The position numbers and the translations under genes are program-made. Of a stretch of DNA of 64,000 nt, positions 32,225-42,359 are shown piece by piece (the first letter of the stretch is position 1; each line of letters starts with the position of its first letter). The notes below the pieces were generated by a model. The model worked only from the letters and a program-made list of their open reading frames with translations. It was not told where the DNA came from and did not search any database. Origin of the DNA: Eutreptiella sp. 'Long Island Sound 2002' (Eukaryota > Euglenozoa > Euglenophyceae > Eutreptiales > Eutreptiaceae); NCBI GenBank assembly GCA_964036045.1, contig OZ038381.1, positions 102,119,367 through 102,183,366 of the forward strand. Direction: 5' to 3'.

Positions 32225-34423
32225 GTGCTGTGGTGGCCACCACTGTCGCATTTTAGGAAACAGGGAATTTTTCTTGGCCTTTCCTTGGTTTCCACACCTA
32301 CTTTAAAATACCTATAGCTTCCCTCACACTGAAAAATGGGCGCTCACCATGGCTGGCGTCCTTTCGCTGCTCTGATTGCATCATATCCTACAGAAGACTC
32401 AGCGCTCACGGGGCTCCTGTGGCTTGGTTGGGTTAGTATGGGAGCATGCCAAACATGTGCATATGCATCCCTCCCTCCAAGACGCAGCGTCGACACAACC
32501 CAAACGCAAGACACATTATACACACTCGCATGGGTTCTCGTAAACCTGCTGGCGACCTGTGACCTGTCTTAGGGCGAAGGGAGTCGAAAAAGAAATTAAT
32601 TTGCCCCTTGGTGGGGTCTTGGTTCTGCTCAGTCTCTCCAGGCACCTGCGTTTCGGCCCGAACACGGCCTACTCAGCGAGGCTGCGCGTGGGTATCTGCA
32701 GAGGCAGGAATGGGAGAATTATGGACGAATCCACGCAAAAACGAAGCGACGACACCAAAATCCGTCAAATGACGGCGTAGAATTTTTCTGAAACGACACA
32801 CCTGAGTAGAATCCAATTGTGCATCAAAAGCACATTTTTATAGAAATTATAGTCATCTCTGGATTTTTTAAATCCAGAAATTCATACGCATAAAATGGCG
32901 GCGCGCAGGAGCGGCTCCTAGCGAAGCGCCGGAAAATGGAAAAATAATGGAATTATAAACGTATGTATCACGTAGTCTTGAAAATGACGAGACACACATT
33001 GATAAACAAACATACGGATTCCACCCACACTAATAGAAGATTCGAAAATTCAAGAATTCGAAAATCAGTTGAAAAGACTTCAATGAATCAGGTATAAACT
33101 ACAGGTATGCTTGTCTCGCATGCCGCATACACATTGCTCGTCTCGTGTCTCCGTGAACGAGTCGTGTAGCAGCGCTAACAACGATAACCACGATAGGACG
33201 CGGTAGAGGGATTGATTAGAAAGATTGCAGATGATTAGCGGTCAGATCAGGGTGATTAGTCATACACACAAGTGCATAGCAACGTTCTTCGTGTGCGCCC
33301 CTTTTGTTCTCTCACCTTGCTTCACTTCCCAGCGGTAGGTAAGGTAGGTACGCCCAGGCGGGGCCACCCCCTGGTGGAGTCAAGATTGTCGCTGAGATGG
33401 GCAGGTTTGCCCAACGTGATTGTGCATAGTCGCGCATGCTCACACCAGGGGCTCCTCGGTACGTTCTTTAAGAGAACCTGAGGAGTCCCTTAACGCTTGC
33501 TTGCTTGATAAGGGTAGCTGCTCCTGCAGCGTGTTTGCGGACAGTGTATTATAGGTCACGCTGAGAAGGGTATAATACCTGGAGCGTGGCTTGGTTCCTC
33601 AGCCGCAAACGCCCTTTCATTTGCCTTTGTTTTACAGGTGGGCAGGTAGGGTGATTGGTGCAGCAGCATTTTTTTATGCCCTGCTAAACAGGGGCGCAGA
33701 TCACACAAACAAGTAACTCCGCTCCGCCTGTGGCAGAGCAAGGAGTCCGACTTCATCGACATCTGCGCCTTGCACACGAGAGCACTCCTTCCCTCCAAGC
33801 CCTAGCAGGGGAAACGCGTTGTGGCGTCCCCTGTCAGGCCACAGTTGCTTAGTAGCGCTGTGTTCTCTTGCCATTTCACAGGAGGGTCGCTAGGACCCAA
33901 GAGACCTTCATCTTCGCAACGCCCACTAGAGTGTGCGTGTAGGTGTGGTAGTCCTGATTCGGGGCTAGAGCCAGTTGCCCAGTGCTCGCCCACCAGGATG
34001 GTGCCACTGTAGGGTGTGTAGGACCTGTAGGGGGTGTGTCACTGTTCCACCCTTTTCCTGCAATTTTAGCGGGGTTGGTGGGCTGTGACAGTGGTTAGGT
34101 CAGTGTTTTGGCCACATAGCAAACAGGCGTTTTGCATGCCTTCATAGCTTTTGGCCACCCCTCTCTGTAGTAGACAGATAGGTAGGGAAAACAATACCTG
34201 GATTAGCACGCTGGGTATTCCCCCAAGGTTTTGCGCCAGCACAGAAATTGGGCGCATAGGGGAGGGGAGACCCGGGGCGTACCCCGTGGCATCAATAAGC
34301 CAACCCTCCAGGTTCAGCAAGGGCGCAGACTTGGGTATAATTAGGACACCACTTCTGCGGCTTGCTCTCAGGACATTAGGACTAGCACACTCACACATAC
34401 GCTTTGGCAGGTAAGGGTAAGGT
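32225..34423 (-). other. Gene-free 3' region of D
   Basis: 2.2 kb between pol and the polypurine tract. I recognise no protein on either strand; the longest frame (34066-34452 minus, 128 codons) has no motif. There are AT-rich parts (32790-33270), a 13-bp hyphenated palindrome AGGAGCGGCTCCT near 32907, and repeated GTAGGT and ACAGG words at 33330-34410. It may be a long 3' untranslated region or may hide another insertion. Confidence 0.4.
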
Positions 34424-35035
34424 TCAGTCCCTAGCTTTAGTCTTGGAGGCAAGCGTCTCAGCGAGCCTCAACAACTCACCAAGGTTGTTCTGGGACAAGT
34501 AGTCAACCAGAACTGAGTTTAGGCGTCCCTCAGGTAGAACAAACGCAGAGAAGGGCTCCCAGGTGGCCTCTTCGACCCCAAACCCTTCCCAGAGGGTGAG
34601 GAAGCGCCAACCCTGGCGATAGCGGTGGCGTAGGACAGACTTCACCAGGTAGAAGCCCTCCTTAGCCATCTCCTCGGCGTTCATGTCGGGGAGTTCACCT
34701 TCAACTTCCATAGGGCTGGCAGCCCCTTGTAGGTCCAGAGCGGCGATTTCCTCGTCGTTCAGCTCCCACTCCTCCCCACAGAGGTCTTCAGGATCATGGT
34801 AGCGCTTCAGGTGTTGAGCGGCGCACACCAGGGTCCCCCCTAGACGGGGAGAACACCGCACCGTGATACGGTGACCATCCACAGATAGAATCTTGTACGG
34901 CCCGAAGTATGGGTCATCGCTGGTAGAGCGAGGCCAGGCGGGTAGTCGACTGTGGTGCACCAGCACCCAGTCCCCCTCTTGGTAGGTGGCCGGTACTCGG
35001 TGCCTGTTCTTTTTGTTCCACTGACGCTCCCTCAC
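34424..35035 (-). pseudogene. D pol C terminus with chromodomain
   Basis: 203 codons open. In the proper pol frame the homologous sequence reaches back to about 35184, where one extra T shifts the frame, and a TAG near 35040 separates it further. It encodes the integrase C-terminal part (QEGDWVLVHHSRLP, PYKILSVDGH, LKRYHDPED) and a chromodomain-like end (YLVKSVLRHRYRQGWRFLTL, then WEGFGVEEATWEPFSAFV). In an intact element this would be the tail of pol. Confidence 0.8.
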
Positions 35036-35162
35036 TCTCTAGAGCATAGCCTTGGCCTTGTCCACCTTCGCTTGTTGCTCTTGGACCCACTCACCCACAG
35101 AAGAATGGGTGTCCTCTGGATAGGGGGCATGTAGGAACCACGCCGGGCGCCCCCTGAATAGC

Positions 35163-38100
35163 TCATGTGGCGAGTAGCCAGTAGCTGGAATTCTCTTGGG
35201 AGTTCATCATCAAGGATATGACGGGGAGTAGTCTCACCCAGTCTCTGGTGCGTTCAGTTTTGCACCATATCCTGACGTTCTCCTTCAGGACACGAATCTG
35301 TCGCTCACATAGGGGGTTGCTCGTGTGAGAGTAGGGAATCCCCGTAGACACCTGGACATTGAGGGATCTCAGGACCCTCTTGTACCAGCCAGTATCTGAG
35401 CGTACTCGTACGTCCTCATCGGAGTTGATCTCCTTGGGCGCCCCATAGACACAAAACCACTCCTCCAGGAGTATCTTGATAGTCTCCTCCCCGGTAATGT
35501 GCTTGGTACATGGGAACACCCTGGTAAACCTGGTCAACCCACAGGTTACCACGAGGGCGAAGTCATAGCCCGCGAACTTTGGCATCTCCGTGTAGTCCAC
35601 GTATAGGACACTGTTAGCACAGTGAGGGATGGGCAGGGTCGAGTAGAGACCTCTGTCCCTGATATCCCCTGGTTTACAGGACCTGCACGGGCACTTGTCC
35701 ACGATAGGCTGGAGTGTCTTCCGCAGTTGGTCGTCAGTCCACGTAGTGTGGAACCACTGCTTGAACAGCCTCAGGGTACGGTCAGCACCCACATGACAAC
35801 TGGACTCATGGGTCCACTTCAGCAGCGCTGGGACTCGGTCACTAGGCACCACGATGCGGTCCTCGTGCCAGAGGTAGCTCTTGTCCCGCTTCCACTGGTC
35901 TTGGTTGACCAGGAGGGGTTCAAGGCGTTTCTCCAGGCGCCGGTAGATATCCCCAAACTCCTGTAGATACTCCGATTGTTGGAGTCCATCCAGGGGGCGT
36001 ATCATGGTCATGTTCAGGTCCAGATGTACGTCCATACGGCTGAACGCCTCCTTAACCAGCGCTTCAGACCGGGCACCAATCAGGGCGCCGAAGTTGTTGC
36101 GGCTGATGTAGTCGGCACACTCGTTCTTCACTCCCTGGATATGGTGTACCGTCAGCCGTAGTTGACTGAGGTAGGTCCACCAGCGACGTAGCTTGGCCTT
36201 CTCAGGTTGGGGGCCCTTCTGGAAACTGCGGACCGGTTCTTGGTCGCATAGCCAGACCACAGGGTTACTCCCCAACAGTCGTGCTTGTGAGGATAGCACC
36301 AGCATACCCGCGAGCAATTCCTGCTCATAGGTGGAGTAGTTCCCCCTGGCCTGGTTCCACTTCCAGTTCCAGTGGCCCAGAGGTACTAGGACCCACTTGT
36401 CGTCAGGGTAGCTGTGCTTGAGGGTTCCATGTCGGTTGAGACCTTCCGTCCCCCATTGGGAAATGGCCGAGTCGAACTCCTCCTTCTCTAGTGCTTGCCA
36501 TTGGAACAACGTTCCACCACCGCCCACATTGCTGGCATCGGTCACCAGGATAATCTCCCCTTGTGCCCTAGGCACGCCCAAGCACTTAGCGTTGGCTACC
36601 TTGTCTTTGAGCTCGTCAAACGCTTGTTGCTCTTGTGGGCCCCAGCGCCAAGTAGTACTCTTCTTGATCAAGTCCGTCAGAACGGCGCTGGTATAGGTGA
36701 AGTTCTTGATGTGGCGGCGATAGAAGTTGCACGCCCCAATGAAACTGCGTACATCATGAAGTCCTTTCTTGGGGTCTTCGTGTCGTACCTTGGCATCCAT
36801 CAGGGGTTTGGCCTTAGAGGGCGCTGGGGTCCACCACCCATAGCCAACGTCAAACCCCAAGTACTGCATGGTCTCCTGCATGAACTCACACTTCTCCAGC
36901 TTGAGTCGTGTGTGGTTCTCCTGGCAGACCGCAAAAAACTCACCCAAGAGGATTAGGTGATCCTCCTGGGTATTGGTCCCGAGGCATACATCGTCCATGT
37001 GAGCCTCCATCTGGGCCCCACGGGATATGAGCTCCTGCACCTTAGGTCTCCTTCGTAGGATGGACAAGATCTTGTTCATCAGCTCTTGGAACAGAGCGGG
37101 TGCGTTAGCCACGCCGAACGGCATGACCTTCCACTTGAATACCCTCCCCTGAGGGGTGATGAAGGCCAGTAGTTCCTGCGCGTTGGGCGTCAGGTCCACT
37201 TGCCAGAATCCGCTTCGCTTGTCCATCTTGGTCTTGTAGCGACAGGAGGCTATCTTCTCCAGGGTAGACTCCATATTGGGAATGGACCCTGAGTGGTTCA
37301 ACGTCTTCTTGTTCAGCTCTCCATAGTCCACTACCAGCCGTTTGGCTGTAGACCCAGGTTTAGCCACCAGGAAACAAGGGCTGCAGTGTAGGGGGTAGTC
37401 CCCGTCCTTGTACTCCAGGACTAGGCCAGCGTCGATACACTCTTGTATCTGTCGCTCAATCTCGTCGGCCTGCTCTTTAGGAGCTGGATAGGGTCTCCTC
37501 CGGATCTTGTGACCCACGAACTCGGGTTTCAGCTTCAGGTCCATCTGTACCAGCTTGTCGCATGAGGCTGGAGGGGGTAGTTCTCCGAACACCTCCAGAT
37601 AGGTCCTTATCAGCTTCTGTACCCGCGGGTCCAATACCTTGATCTTGTCCTCCATGTCCTCGTCGGAGTGTAAGTTGCTTGCCCCTTGAATAGACGTCGG
37701 GAGGTCCTCCTCCACCGACTCTTCGCCCGCGGTAGCATCCTTCAGCCCTTGGTAGGCATATAGAAGGTCTTGCTCGACCATCTCCGGTGGACGATGGCAA
37801 CATAGGCACGCTCGAGGGGGTTCACATACACATTCCTCCGAGAGGTCGTCCACTTCTGGGGTCCTCACATGGGCACCCCATACGCTCTTCATGAGCTTGA
37901 GATCTACCTCCCTTTGCCAGGTGGTGATCTTCTGTTCGAGGTCCTCCTTCAGTTGGGATAGGTCTCCCATACGTCCTTGCTTCAGTGGCCAGGAGCTGCG
38001 GGTAGGCTTCGCGTAGCATAGCTTCTTCGCCACCAACTTCCTCTTGGAATCCACATACTCCCTGAGCCTGGATCGAGGGTCCAGCTCCTCATCCACGGGG

Positions 38101-38672
38101 TCTTCTACCCTCATGGAGAGTAGGGGTTTTAGTGGGGCGACGTACTCGGCGTTCTCCACTTCCTCCACTGCGGTCTGCACGAAGAAGGCGTCGTGCTCAG
38201 TTTCGTCGTCTGAGTGGATAGAGCTAGGTAGCTCAGATAGTCCACACTCAGAGACTCCATCAGGTACAGGTACATGACAGGGAGAGTTGGGGGCGTTGGT
38301 GTCAGTCACGACGTACTCATCTCCTCCGGGTGTAGTTTCAACAGCATCTTGAGGTCTTAGGCGATCCTTCAAGTCACCCAAGGCGAGTCCATCGCTTTCT
38401 CCTTGTATAGCCTGGACCAGAGTAGGGTCCAGGTCTTCCCAGGGGATGGTGGTAAGACTTCCGTCCACCACGCTGAGCATACTCCCCCATCCGGGCTTCC
38501 CAATGGGCGTCTTGCGTCCCAGAGGCACATAGATGGCCTCATCAGGTAATCGCACCGAGCTGATAGTCAGCTTGTCAAGGAGGGTTCGCCAGTACTCGTT
38601 GCCCCCATGGGCTCCCCAATCGGGGGAACACAGGACCATACGGGAACGTTCCAAGGCCACCTTGGTCAGCAC
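35163..38672 (-). CDS. D pol: RT, RNase H, integrase
   Basis: 1169 codons open on the minus strand. The first codon is GTG and not a real start: the frame is the continuation of 39107-39405 across the 431-bp insertion. After a long acidic N-terminal part, RT has KRLVVDYGELNKKTL, FGVANAPALFQELMNK and the catalytic box HMDD. RNase H begins at ILVTDASNVGGGG and ends near NECADYISRNN. The integrase has a zinc region (HESSCHVGADRTLRLFKQWF, later CPCRSC) and a DDE core: Asp in YVDYTEMP, Asp in NSDED and Glu in PLCERQIRV, with 35 residues between the last pair counting from the second Asp. It ends at a frameshift near 35184. Confidence 0.92.
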   Translation of the reverse strand: MLTKVALERSRMVLCSPDWGAHGGNEYWRTLLDKLTISSVRLPDEAIYVPLGRKTPIGKPGWGSMLSVVDGSLTTIPWEDLDPTLVQAIQGESDGLALGDLKDRLRPQDAVETTPGGDEYVVTDTNAPNSPCHVPVPDGVSECGLSELPSSIHSDDETEHDAFFVQTAVEEVENAEYVAPLKPLLSMRVEDPVDEELDPRSRLREYVDSKRKLVAKKLCYAKPTRSSWPLKQGRMGDLSQLKEDLEQKITTWQREVDLKLMKSVWGAHVRTPEVDDLSEECVCEPPRACLCCHRPPEMVEQDLLYAYQGLKDATAGEESVEEDLPTSIQGASNLHSDEDMEDKIKVLDPRVQKLIRTYLEVFGELPPPASCDKLVQMDLKLKPEFVGHKIRRRPYPAPKEQADEIERQIQECIDAGLVLEYKDGDYPLHCSPCFLVAKPGSTAKRLVVDYGELNKKTLNHSGSIPNMESTLEKIASCRYKTKMDKRSGFWQVDLTPNAQELLAFITPQGRVFKWKVMPFGVANAPALFQELMNKILSILRRRPKVQELISRGAQMEAHMDDVCLGTNTQEDHLILLGEFFAVCQENHTRLKLEKCEFMQETMQYLGFDVGYGWWTPAPSKAKPLMDAKVRHEDPKKGLHDVRSFIGACNFYRRHIKNFTYTSAVLTDLIKKSTTWRWGPQEQQAFDELKDKVANAKCLGVPRAQGEIILVTDASNVGGGGTLFQWQALEKEEFDSAISQWGTEGLNRHGTLKHSYPDDKWVLVPLGHWNWKWNQARGNYSTYEQELLAGMLVLSSQARLLGSNPVVWLCDQEPVRSFQKGPQPEKAKLRRWWTYLSQLRLTVHHIQGVKNECADYISRNNFGALIGARSEALVKEAFSRMDVHLDLNMTMIRPLDGLQQSEYLQEFGDIYRRLEKRLEPLLVNQDQWKRDKSYLWHEDRIVVPSDRVPALLKWTHESSCHVGADRTLRLFKQWFHTTWTDDQLRKTLQPIVDKCPCRSCKPGDIRDRGLYSTLPIPHCANSVLYVDYTEMPKFAGYDFALVVTCGLTRFTRVFPCTKHITGEETIKILLEEWFCVYGAPKEINSDEDVRVRSDTGWYKRVLRSLNVQVSTGIPYSHTSNPLCERQIRVLKENVRIWCKTERTRDWVRLLPVISLMMNSQENSSYWLLAT

Positions 38673-38675
38673 CTT

Positions 38676-39106
38676 CCCCAGTTCACTGAATCACCTATGA
38701 TTTTGTGGGGCATTCTGCGGCCAAAACCGCATTTACGCTACCGCACTGGATCTGAAACGGCCCAACGGATCTGAAACGGCCGCGGTGCCAAAAATTTGTC
38801 TTTCAAACATGAATTTTTGCAAAATCCATTGCTTGAATACATTTGATTCTTTGGCACAAAAGTGTGGATGTGTCAGAACATTACAATGGTGTGGTTGAAT
38901 CTAAAGATGCCTGCCAAAAGTCGTTTTAATATTGTTGTTCTGCTTTATTTGTGCTGCTCAGCTGTAGTGCAGATCGATCCGGACATTTCCGGCTATTGAC
39001 TGCTAAATTTTGACACAACATTTCTGACTTATGCTGTGCAATTGCCTTCGTTTTGCTTTGCTTGCAAACACAACGTTGAACTGGTGAGAACTGTTGAGAA
39101 CTGGGG
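38676..39106. mobile_element. 431-bp TIR insertion in D pol
   Basis: Begins CCCCAGTTC (38676-38684) and ends with its reverse complement GAACTGGGG (39098-39106). Flanked by TT on both sides (38674-38675, 39107-39108). Taking out the segment plus one TT joins GGG-AAG-GTG in the correct pol frame, which shows it is a later insertion. No protein is encoded. A 5-bp TTCCC duplication with less symmetrical ends is an alternative reading of the boundary. Confidence 0.8.
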
Positions 39107-39405
39107 TTCCCGTAGGCCATCCCGAAAGAGGGCCAGTAAAATTTGTAACTGCAGTTCTTCCCTTTGCTGCAGTATAGGTCCAGTACATGCTGCTTGTCGC
39201 TGGCGAACAGCTCCACACTTAGCTCTTTTCGAGAGTAACTCAACTCCTTCAGACCTTGGTCTAGGACTTCCCCCAATAGTTGATAGTCCTCAGTTTTGGA
39301 GGCCGCCATCATGTTCCAGAGCTCCTCCTTCGATAGTCTCAGGTAACTCGAGGTATGTTCCGACTGCTCCAGTGGCACAGACTCTCTGCCACTGCCGTGG
39401 TCCAC
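39107..39405 (-). pseudogene. D pol N-terminal piece before the 431-bp insertion
   Basis: About 100 codons from a TAA at 39426-39424 to the insertion. Includes VELFASDKQHVLDLYCSKG and FYWPSFGMAYG. The open frame runs on to 38926 inside the inserted sequence, but that part is not pol. It is in frame with the protease upstream and with the RT piece downstream after removal of the insertion. Confidence 0.75.
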
Positions 39406-39423
39406 GTACAGGAGGTAGGGCGC

Positions 39424-39732
39424 TTACAGCGTCAGGGATTGTATCTGGGAGTGCTGCACGAAGAAGTCAGTACCCAGTACAAAGTCGAAGGCCTCAGTGT
39501 CCATCACATAGAACCGATGGGCGATAGTTCGAGAGCCCATAGGTACCTCCACTTCACAGTCCCCGCAGCTGTGCACCACATGTCCATCCCCCATTCGTAT
39601 AGCGGCGGTGGTCATGGTGTTCTTCAGGCTCCCACAAGGTAAAATTTTCTTGGCCACTATAGATATTGTGGCGCCAGTATCCAGTACCCCCAGGTATTCA
39701 CGTCCCCCTAGTCGGATACGTACCCAAAACAC
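39424..39732 (-). CDS. D retropepsin-like protease
   Basis: 103 codons. LGVLDTGATISIVAKK contains the aspartic protease triad, and FVLGTDFF resembles the second conserved hairpin of Ty3/Gypsy proteases. It would cut the gag and pol polyproteins. It lies in the same frame as gag upstream and pol downstream, with TAA at 39867-39865 and TGA at 39765-39763 before it and TAA at 39426-39424 after it. It has no obvious start of its own. Confidence 0.85.
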   Translation of the reverse strand: MFWVRIRLGGREYLGVLDTGATISIVAKKILPCGSLKNTMTTAAIRMGDGHVVHSCGDCEVEVPMGSRTIAHRFYVMDTEAFDFVLGTDFFVQHSQIQSLTL

Positions 39733-39864
39733 CAGGTCTTGGGTGCCACCAGAGCGTCCCCGTCAGAATTCCGCGGGACAGGTCACCTCGAACCCCTTGT
39801 TCCGCAATTTGCGGGCCATCCTCATGAAACGGCTTCTCTTCTTGGCGTTGCCGTCATCACCACC

Positions 39865-42261
39865 TTAATGCTCACGCTTGGCTCCTTGTTCTTGCTGGGC
39901 CTGCGTCTGTGAGCGTGTGGTAGGTCCAGACTGCCCTCCAGAGGGCTCGGAGTTTCCCCCTGGATTAGGGTTGGGGTTACCTCCGTTCTTGTCCTTGTTC
40001 TTGTTGTCGTTCTGGCGGTTAGCGCCTCCTCCTCGTCCACCTTGACCCTTGTCTTGACCACCTTGACCACGTCCTTTCGACTTGCCCTTGCCGGAGTCGT
40101 TGCCTTTGGCCTTGCCTCCACCTTTGCCTGAGCTTTTGCCAGGATCTTCCCCCTTAAGCTTCGCCGATAGGCGTTGCTTATGGTAGCACTCATCCTCCTG
40201 GTGCTTCCGCTTACCGCAGAATGCACACGTGATGGTGCAGCGGTAATGATCCGGCAGCTTCACTTTGGCGCCGGTGATCTTCTCCTGCTGCTTCCCCTGG
40301 ACGACGAAGCAGTCTCGCTGCTCGCAGTCAGAGGCGTGCTGCAGGTGGCCCTGCTCATCTCTGGCATCACACCAGAATAGCTCCTTCACGTTCTCCATTA
40401 GGCGGGCGTGGGCGTGTTTGGGGGTCGTCCCCTGCCCAGGTCGGGACCCTTGGTACCCTTTGCCTCCAGAACCTCCACCAGGACGGTAGTTGTTCAGGTG
40501 CTGGTCGCTCTCCTTCTCCAGCGCCATCTCCAGGAGCAGCACGCATAGATCCTCGTAGCGGAGGGATCTAGCCTTGCGCTCAGCCGTCAGACGGCACTCG
40601 TCCCATAGCTCTCGGGGGAGCTTGGCGCACAACCAGAACAGCAGGTCGTCGCTGCTGTAGGAACCAGGCGTCAGTCGTCCAGCCCAGTGATCCAAGTCCG
40701 CCAACAGCTCGGAGACCCTGCCAGGTTTGGGGTTGTTGGGCAGCACGGGCAGGTTCTGGATCTCGGCCCTGATGGAGAGGTCGGTCTCGGAAGTCGGGTA
40801 CTGCCTCTCCAGGGCAACCAACACGTCGGCAAAGGTGGCGGAGTTTGTGACGATCTGCCTGACCTGCTTCTCCAAGTACTTGGTCTTGCAGCACTGCAGG
40901 AGCAGATCGCACTTCACTCGCCCACTCGCGTGGGTTTGGCCGGTCAGTCGTAGGAACCGGCCAAAGATCTCAGCGAACTCGCTGAGGTCCTTGCCTGTGA
41001 ACTCAGGCAGGTTCACCACTATCTTGGAGGTGGCAATAGCCTTCGCCTCCTGAGCTCGGCGTCCTTCAGGGCGTCGGGTCTTCTTCTTCTTCTTCTTCTT
41101 CTTCTTACCCTTGGGGTCCTCGGGGTCCTCAGGGTCCTCGTCGTCTGAGGGCGAAGAAGAGTCCATCGACGGCGGCTCGTCGTCGGAGGGGTCTCCGCCA
41201 AGATCACTGGAGCCATAAGGCTCCACGTCCACCATTGCCCTTAGGGCTGTCAGCCCCAGCCGGTCCAGCTCGGCCCTCGTCGAGTTCGTCACGTGGCTGT
41301 AGGGCGGCTGGGCCGTTCTCGGGACGAATGGACTTCTCGGTACTGCTGTAGGAGTCGGCATCGGTCGGCTCCTCAGGCTCCCCAGGGTATTTGTCAACCC
41401 TGCCGCCAGGTGGTTAGCCTGTACTCGGTGGGGTGACATTCCCACCGTCGTAGGTGACGCATGGGACGGGATCATCAGGGGCTCCAGTTTTTCCCTGATC
41501 TCTTGCGTGAGGTCGCTCACGGTTTGCGAAGTGGCTCCTCGGAGCACCTCATTGATCTCCGACCGCGTCAGGGACCTGTTGGAGGATCTTCCCGATCCTC
41601 TACTCCTGCCTCCCAGAGACTCTGGTCCTCTCCTCAACCCACTCAGGGGTGCATACCCAGGTGCACACCCAGGAGCATACCCAGGAACTTCCATGTAGGT
41701 TCCAGTGGCGTGGAGTGGATGGGGATGGTCAGCCGCATACCATCGCGGCGCAGAGCTGGAAGCCACCGGCTCACTGGCAGTAGTTGCCTCAAGAAACGCA
41801 GTGGTAGGTGGGCCCATGCCATAGGCGGGGTAGTGAGGCATGCCAGTAAGGCCTGTGCCCTCTGCCATAGGCGGGTTGGTTGTGGAGGTGGATGTTGCGG
41901 CGGCTGGGAGTGTGGTGGTTATGGGAGAGGGTGATGCTTGGAGGCCAGAAGCGCTTGGTGCGCCTTCGAAGGTAGGGACATCCGTCGGGTCTTGCCCTTG
42001 CTCCTCTCCTTCGTCTGCTCCTTCTCCAGCATCCTTCTCGCTCTCGTTCTCTCTCTTCCTCTTCACAGGCTGAGGCTGAGAGACCACTTCCTTGACCGTC
42101 AGGGCCCCGAAGGCCGTTTGGAGGCCATCCACAGAGTCCTCCGCCGTATCCACTGGCCCATGTAAGGGCTCCACCGAAGGTACAGTGCCAGGCGCCGGCC
42201 TTGCCGGTGCCTCAGGCGCTGGCGCTGTCTGCACGTCGGCGTCCACTCTTCCTGGGTCCAT
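39865..42261 (-). CDS. D gag with CCHC zinc knuckle
   Basis: 798 codons, the only intact gag in the window. The ATG at 42261 lies about 100 bases after the 5' LTR. Residues ~1-360 are low-complexity, Pro/Ser/Ala-rich; a run of about nine Lys precedes the capsid-like domain (FAEIFGRFLRLTGQ to LLLEMALEKE, roughly residues 415-600). A classical knuckle CAFCGKRKHQEDEC (C-x2-C-x4-H-x4-C) lies near residues 677-690, followed by a Gly/Lys/Asn-rich tail that would bind RNA. It ends in TAA at 39867-39865, with protease and pol downstream in the same frame. Confidence 0.9.
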   Translation of the reverse strand: MDPGRVDADVQTAPAPEAPARPAPGTVPSVEPLHGPVDTAEDSVDGLQTAFGALTVKEVVSQPQPVKRKRENESEKDAGEGADEGEEQGQDPTDVPTFEGAPSASGLQASPSPITTTLPAAATSTSTTNPPMAEGTGLTGMPHYPAYGMGPPTTAFLEATTASEPVASSSAPRWYAADHPHPLHATGTYMEVPGYAPGCAPGYAPLSGLRRGPESLGGRSRGSGRSSNRSLTRSEINEVLRGATSQTVSDLTQEIREKLEPLMIPSHASPTTVGMSPHRVQANHLAAGLTNTLGSLRSRPMPTPTAVPRSPFVPRTAQPPYSHVTNSTRAELDRLGLTALRAMVDVEPYGSSDLGGDPSDDEPPSMDSSSPSDDEDPEDPEDPKGKKKKKKKKKTRRPEGRRAQEAKAIATSKIVVNLPEFTGKDLSEFAEIFGRFLRLTGQTHASGRVKCDLLLQCCKTKYLEKQVRQIVTNSATFADVLVALERQYPTSETDLSIRAEIQNLPVLPNNPKPGRVSELLADLDHWAGRLTPGSYSSDDLLFWLCAKLPRELWDECRLTAERKARSLRYEDLCVLLLEMALEKESDQHLNNYRPGGGSGGKGYQGSRPGQGTTPKHAHARLMENVKELFWCDARDEQGHLQHASDCEQRDCFVVQGKQQEKITGAKVKLPDHYRCTITCAFCGKRKHQEDECYHKQRLSAKLKGEDPGKSSGKGGGKAKGNDSGKGKSKGRGQGGQDKGQGGRGGGANRQNDNKNKDKNGGNPNPNPGGNSEPSGGQSGPTTRSQTQAQQEQGAKREH

Positions 42262-42359
42262 CTTAATCCGCCCTTCTGCTTATGTTTGCCTGCTCGGAGC
42301 ACTGGTTGTACGGCGCGGGGTCGCTGCCGGTGCACAGAGACAGGCTGCCTCCTGCTACC
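42262..42359 (-). other. Short leader and primer-binding site of D
   Basis: TGGTAGCAGGAGGCAGCC on the minus strand overlaps the last base of the LTR at 42360, the usual place for a tRNA primer site. I could not assign the tRNA. The leader is only about 100 bases, much shorter than in H1/B. Confidence 0.7.

Noticed and set aside
33320-34410. Spliced gene on the plus strand suggested by AGGTAGGT and TTTTACAGG-like words
   Set aside because: No exon between them gives a recognisable protein, and the region lies within element D on the other strand.
38676-39106. Intron in D pol
   Set aside because: The minus-strand ends are CCCC...GGGG, not GT...AG; inverted ends and a flanking TT duplication fit a small transposon better.
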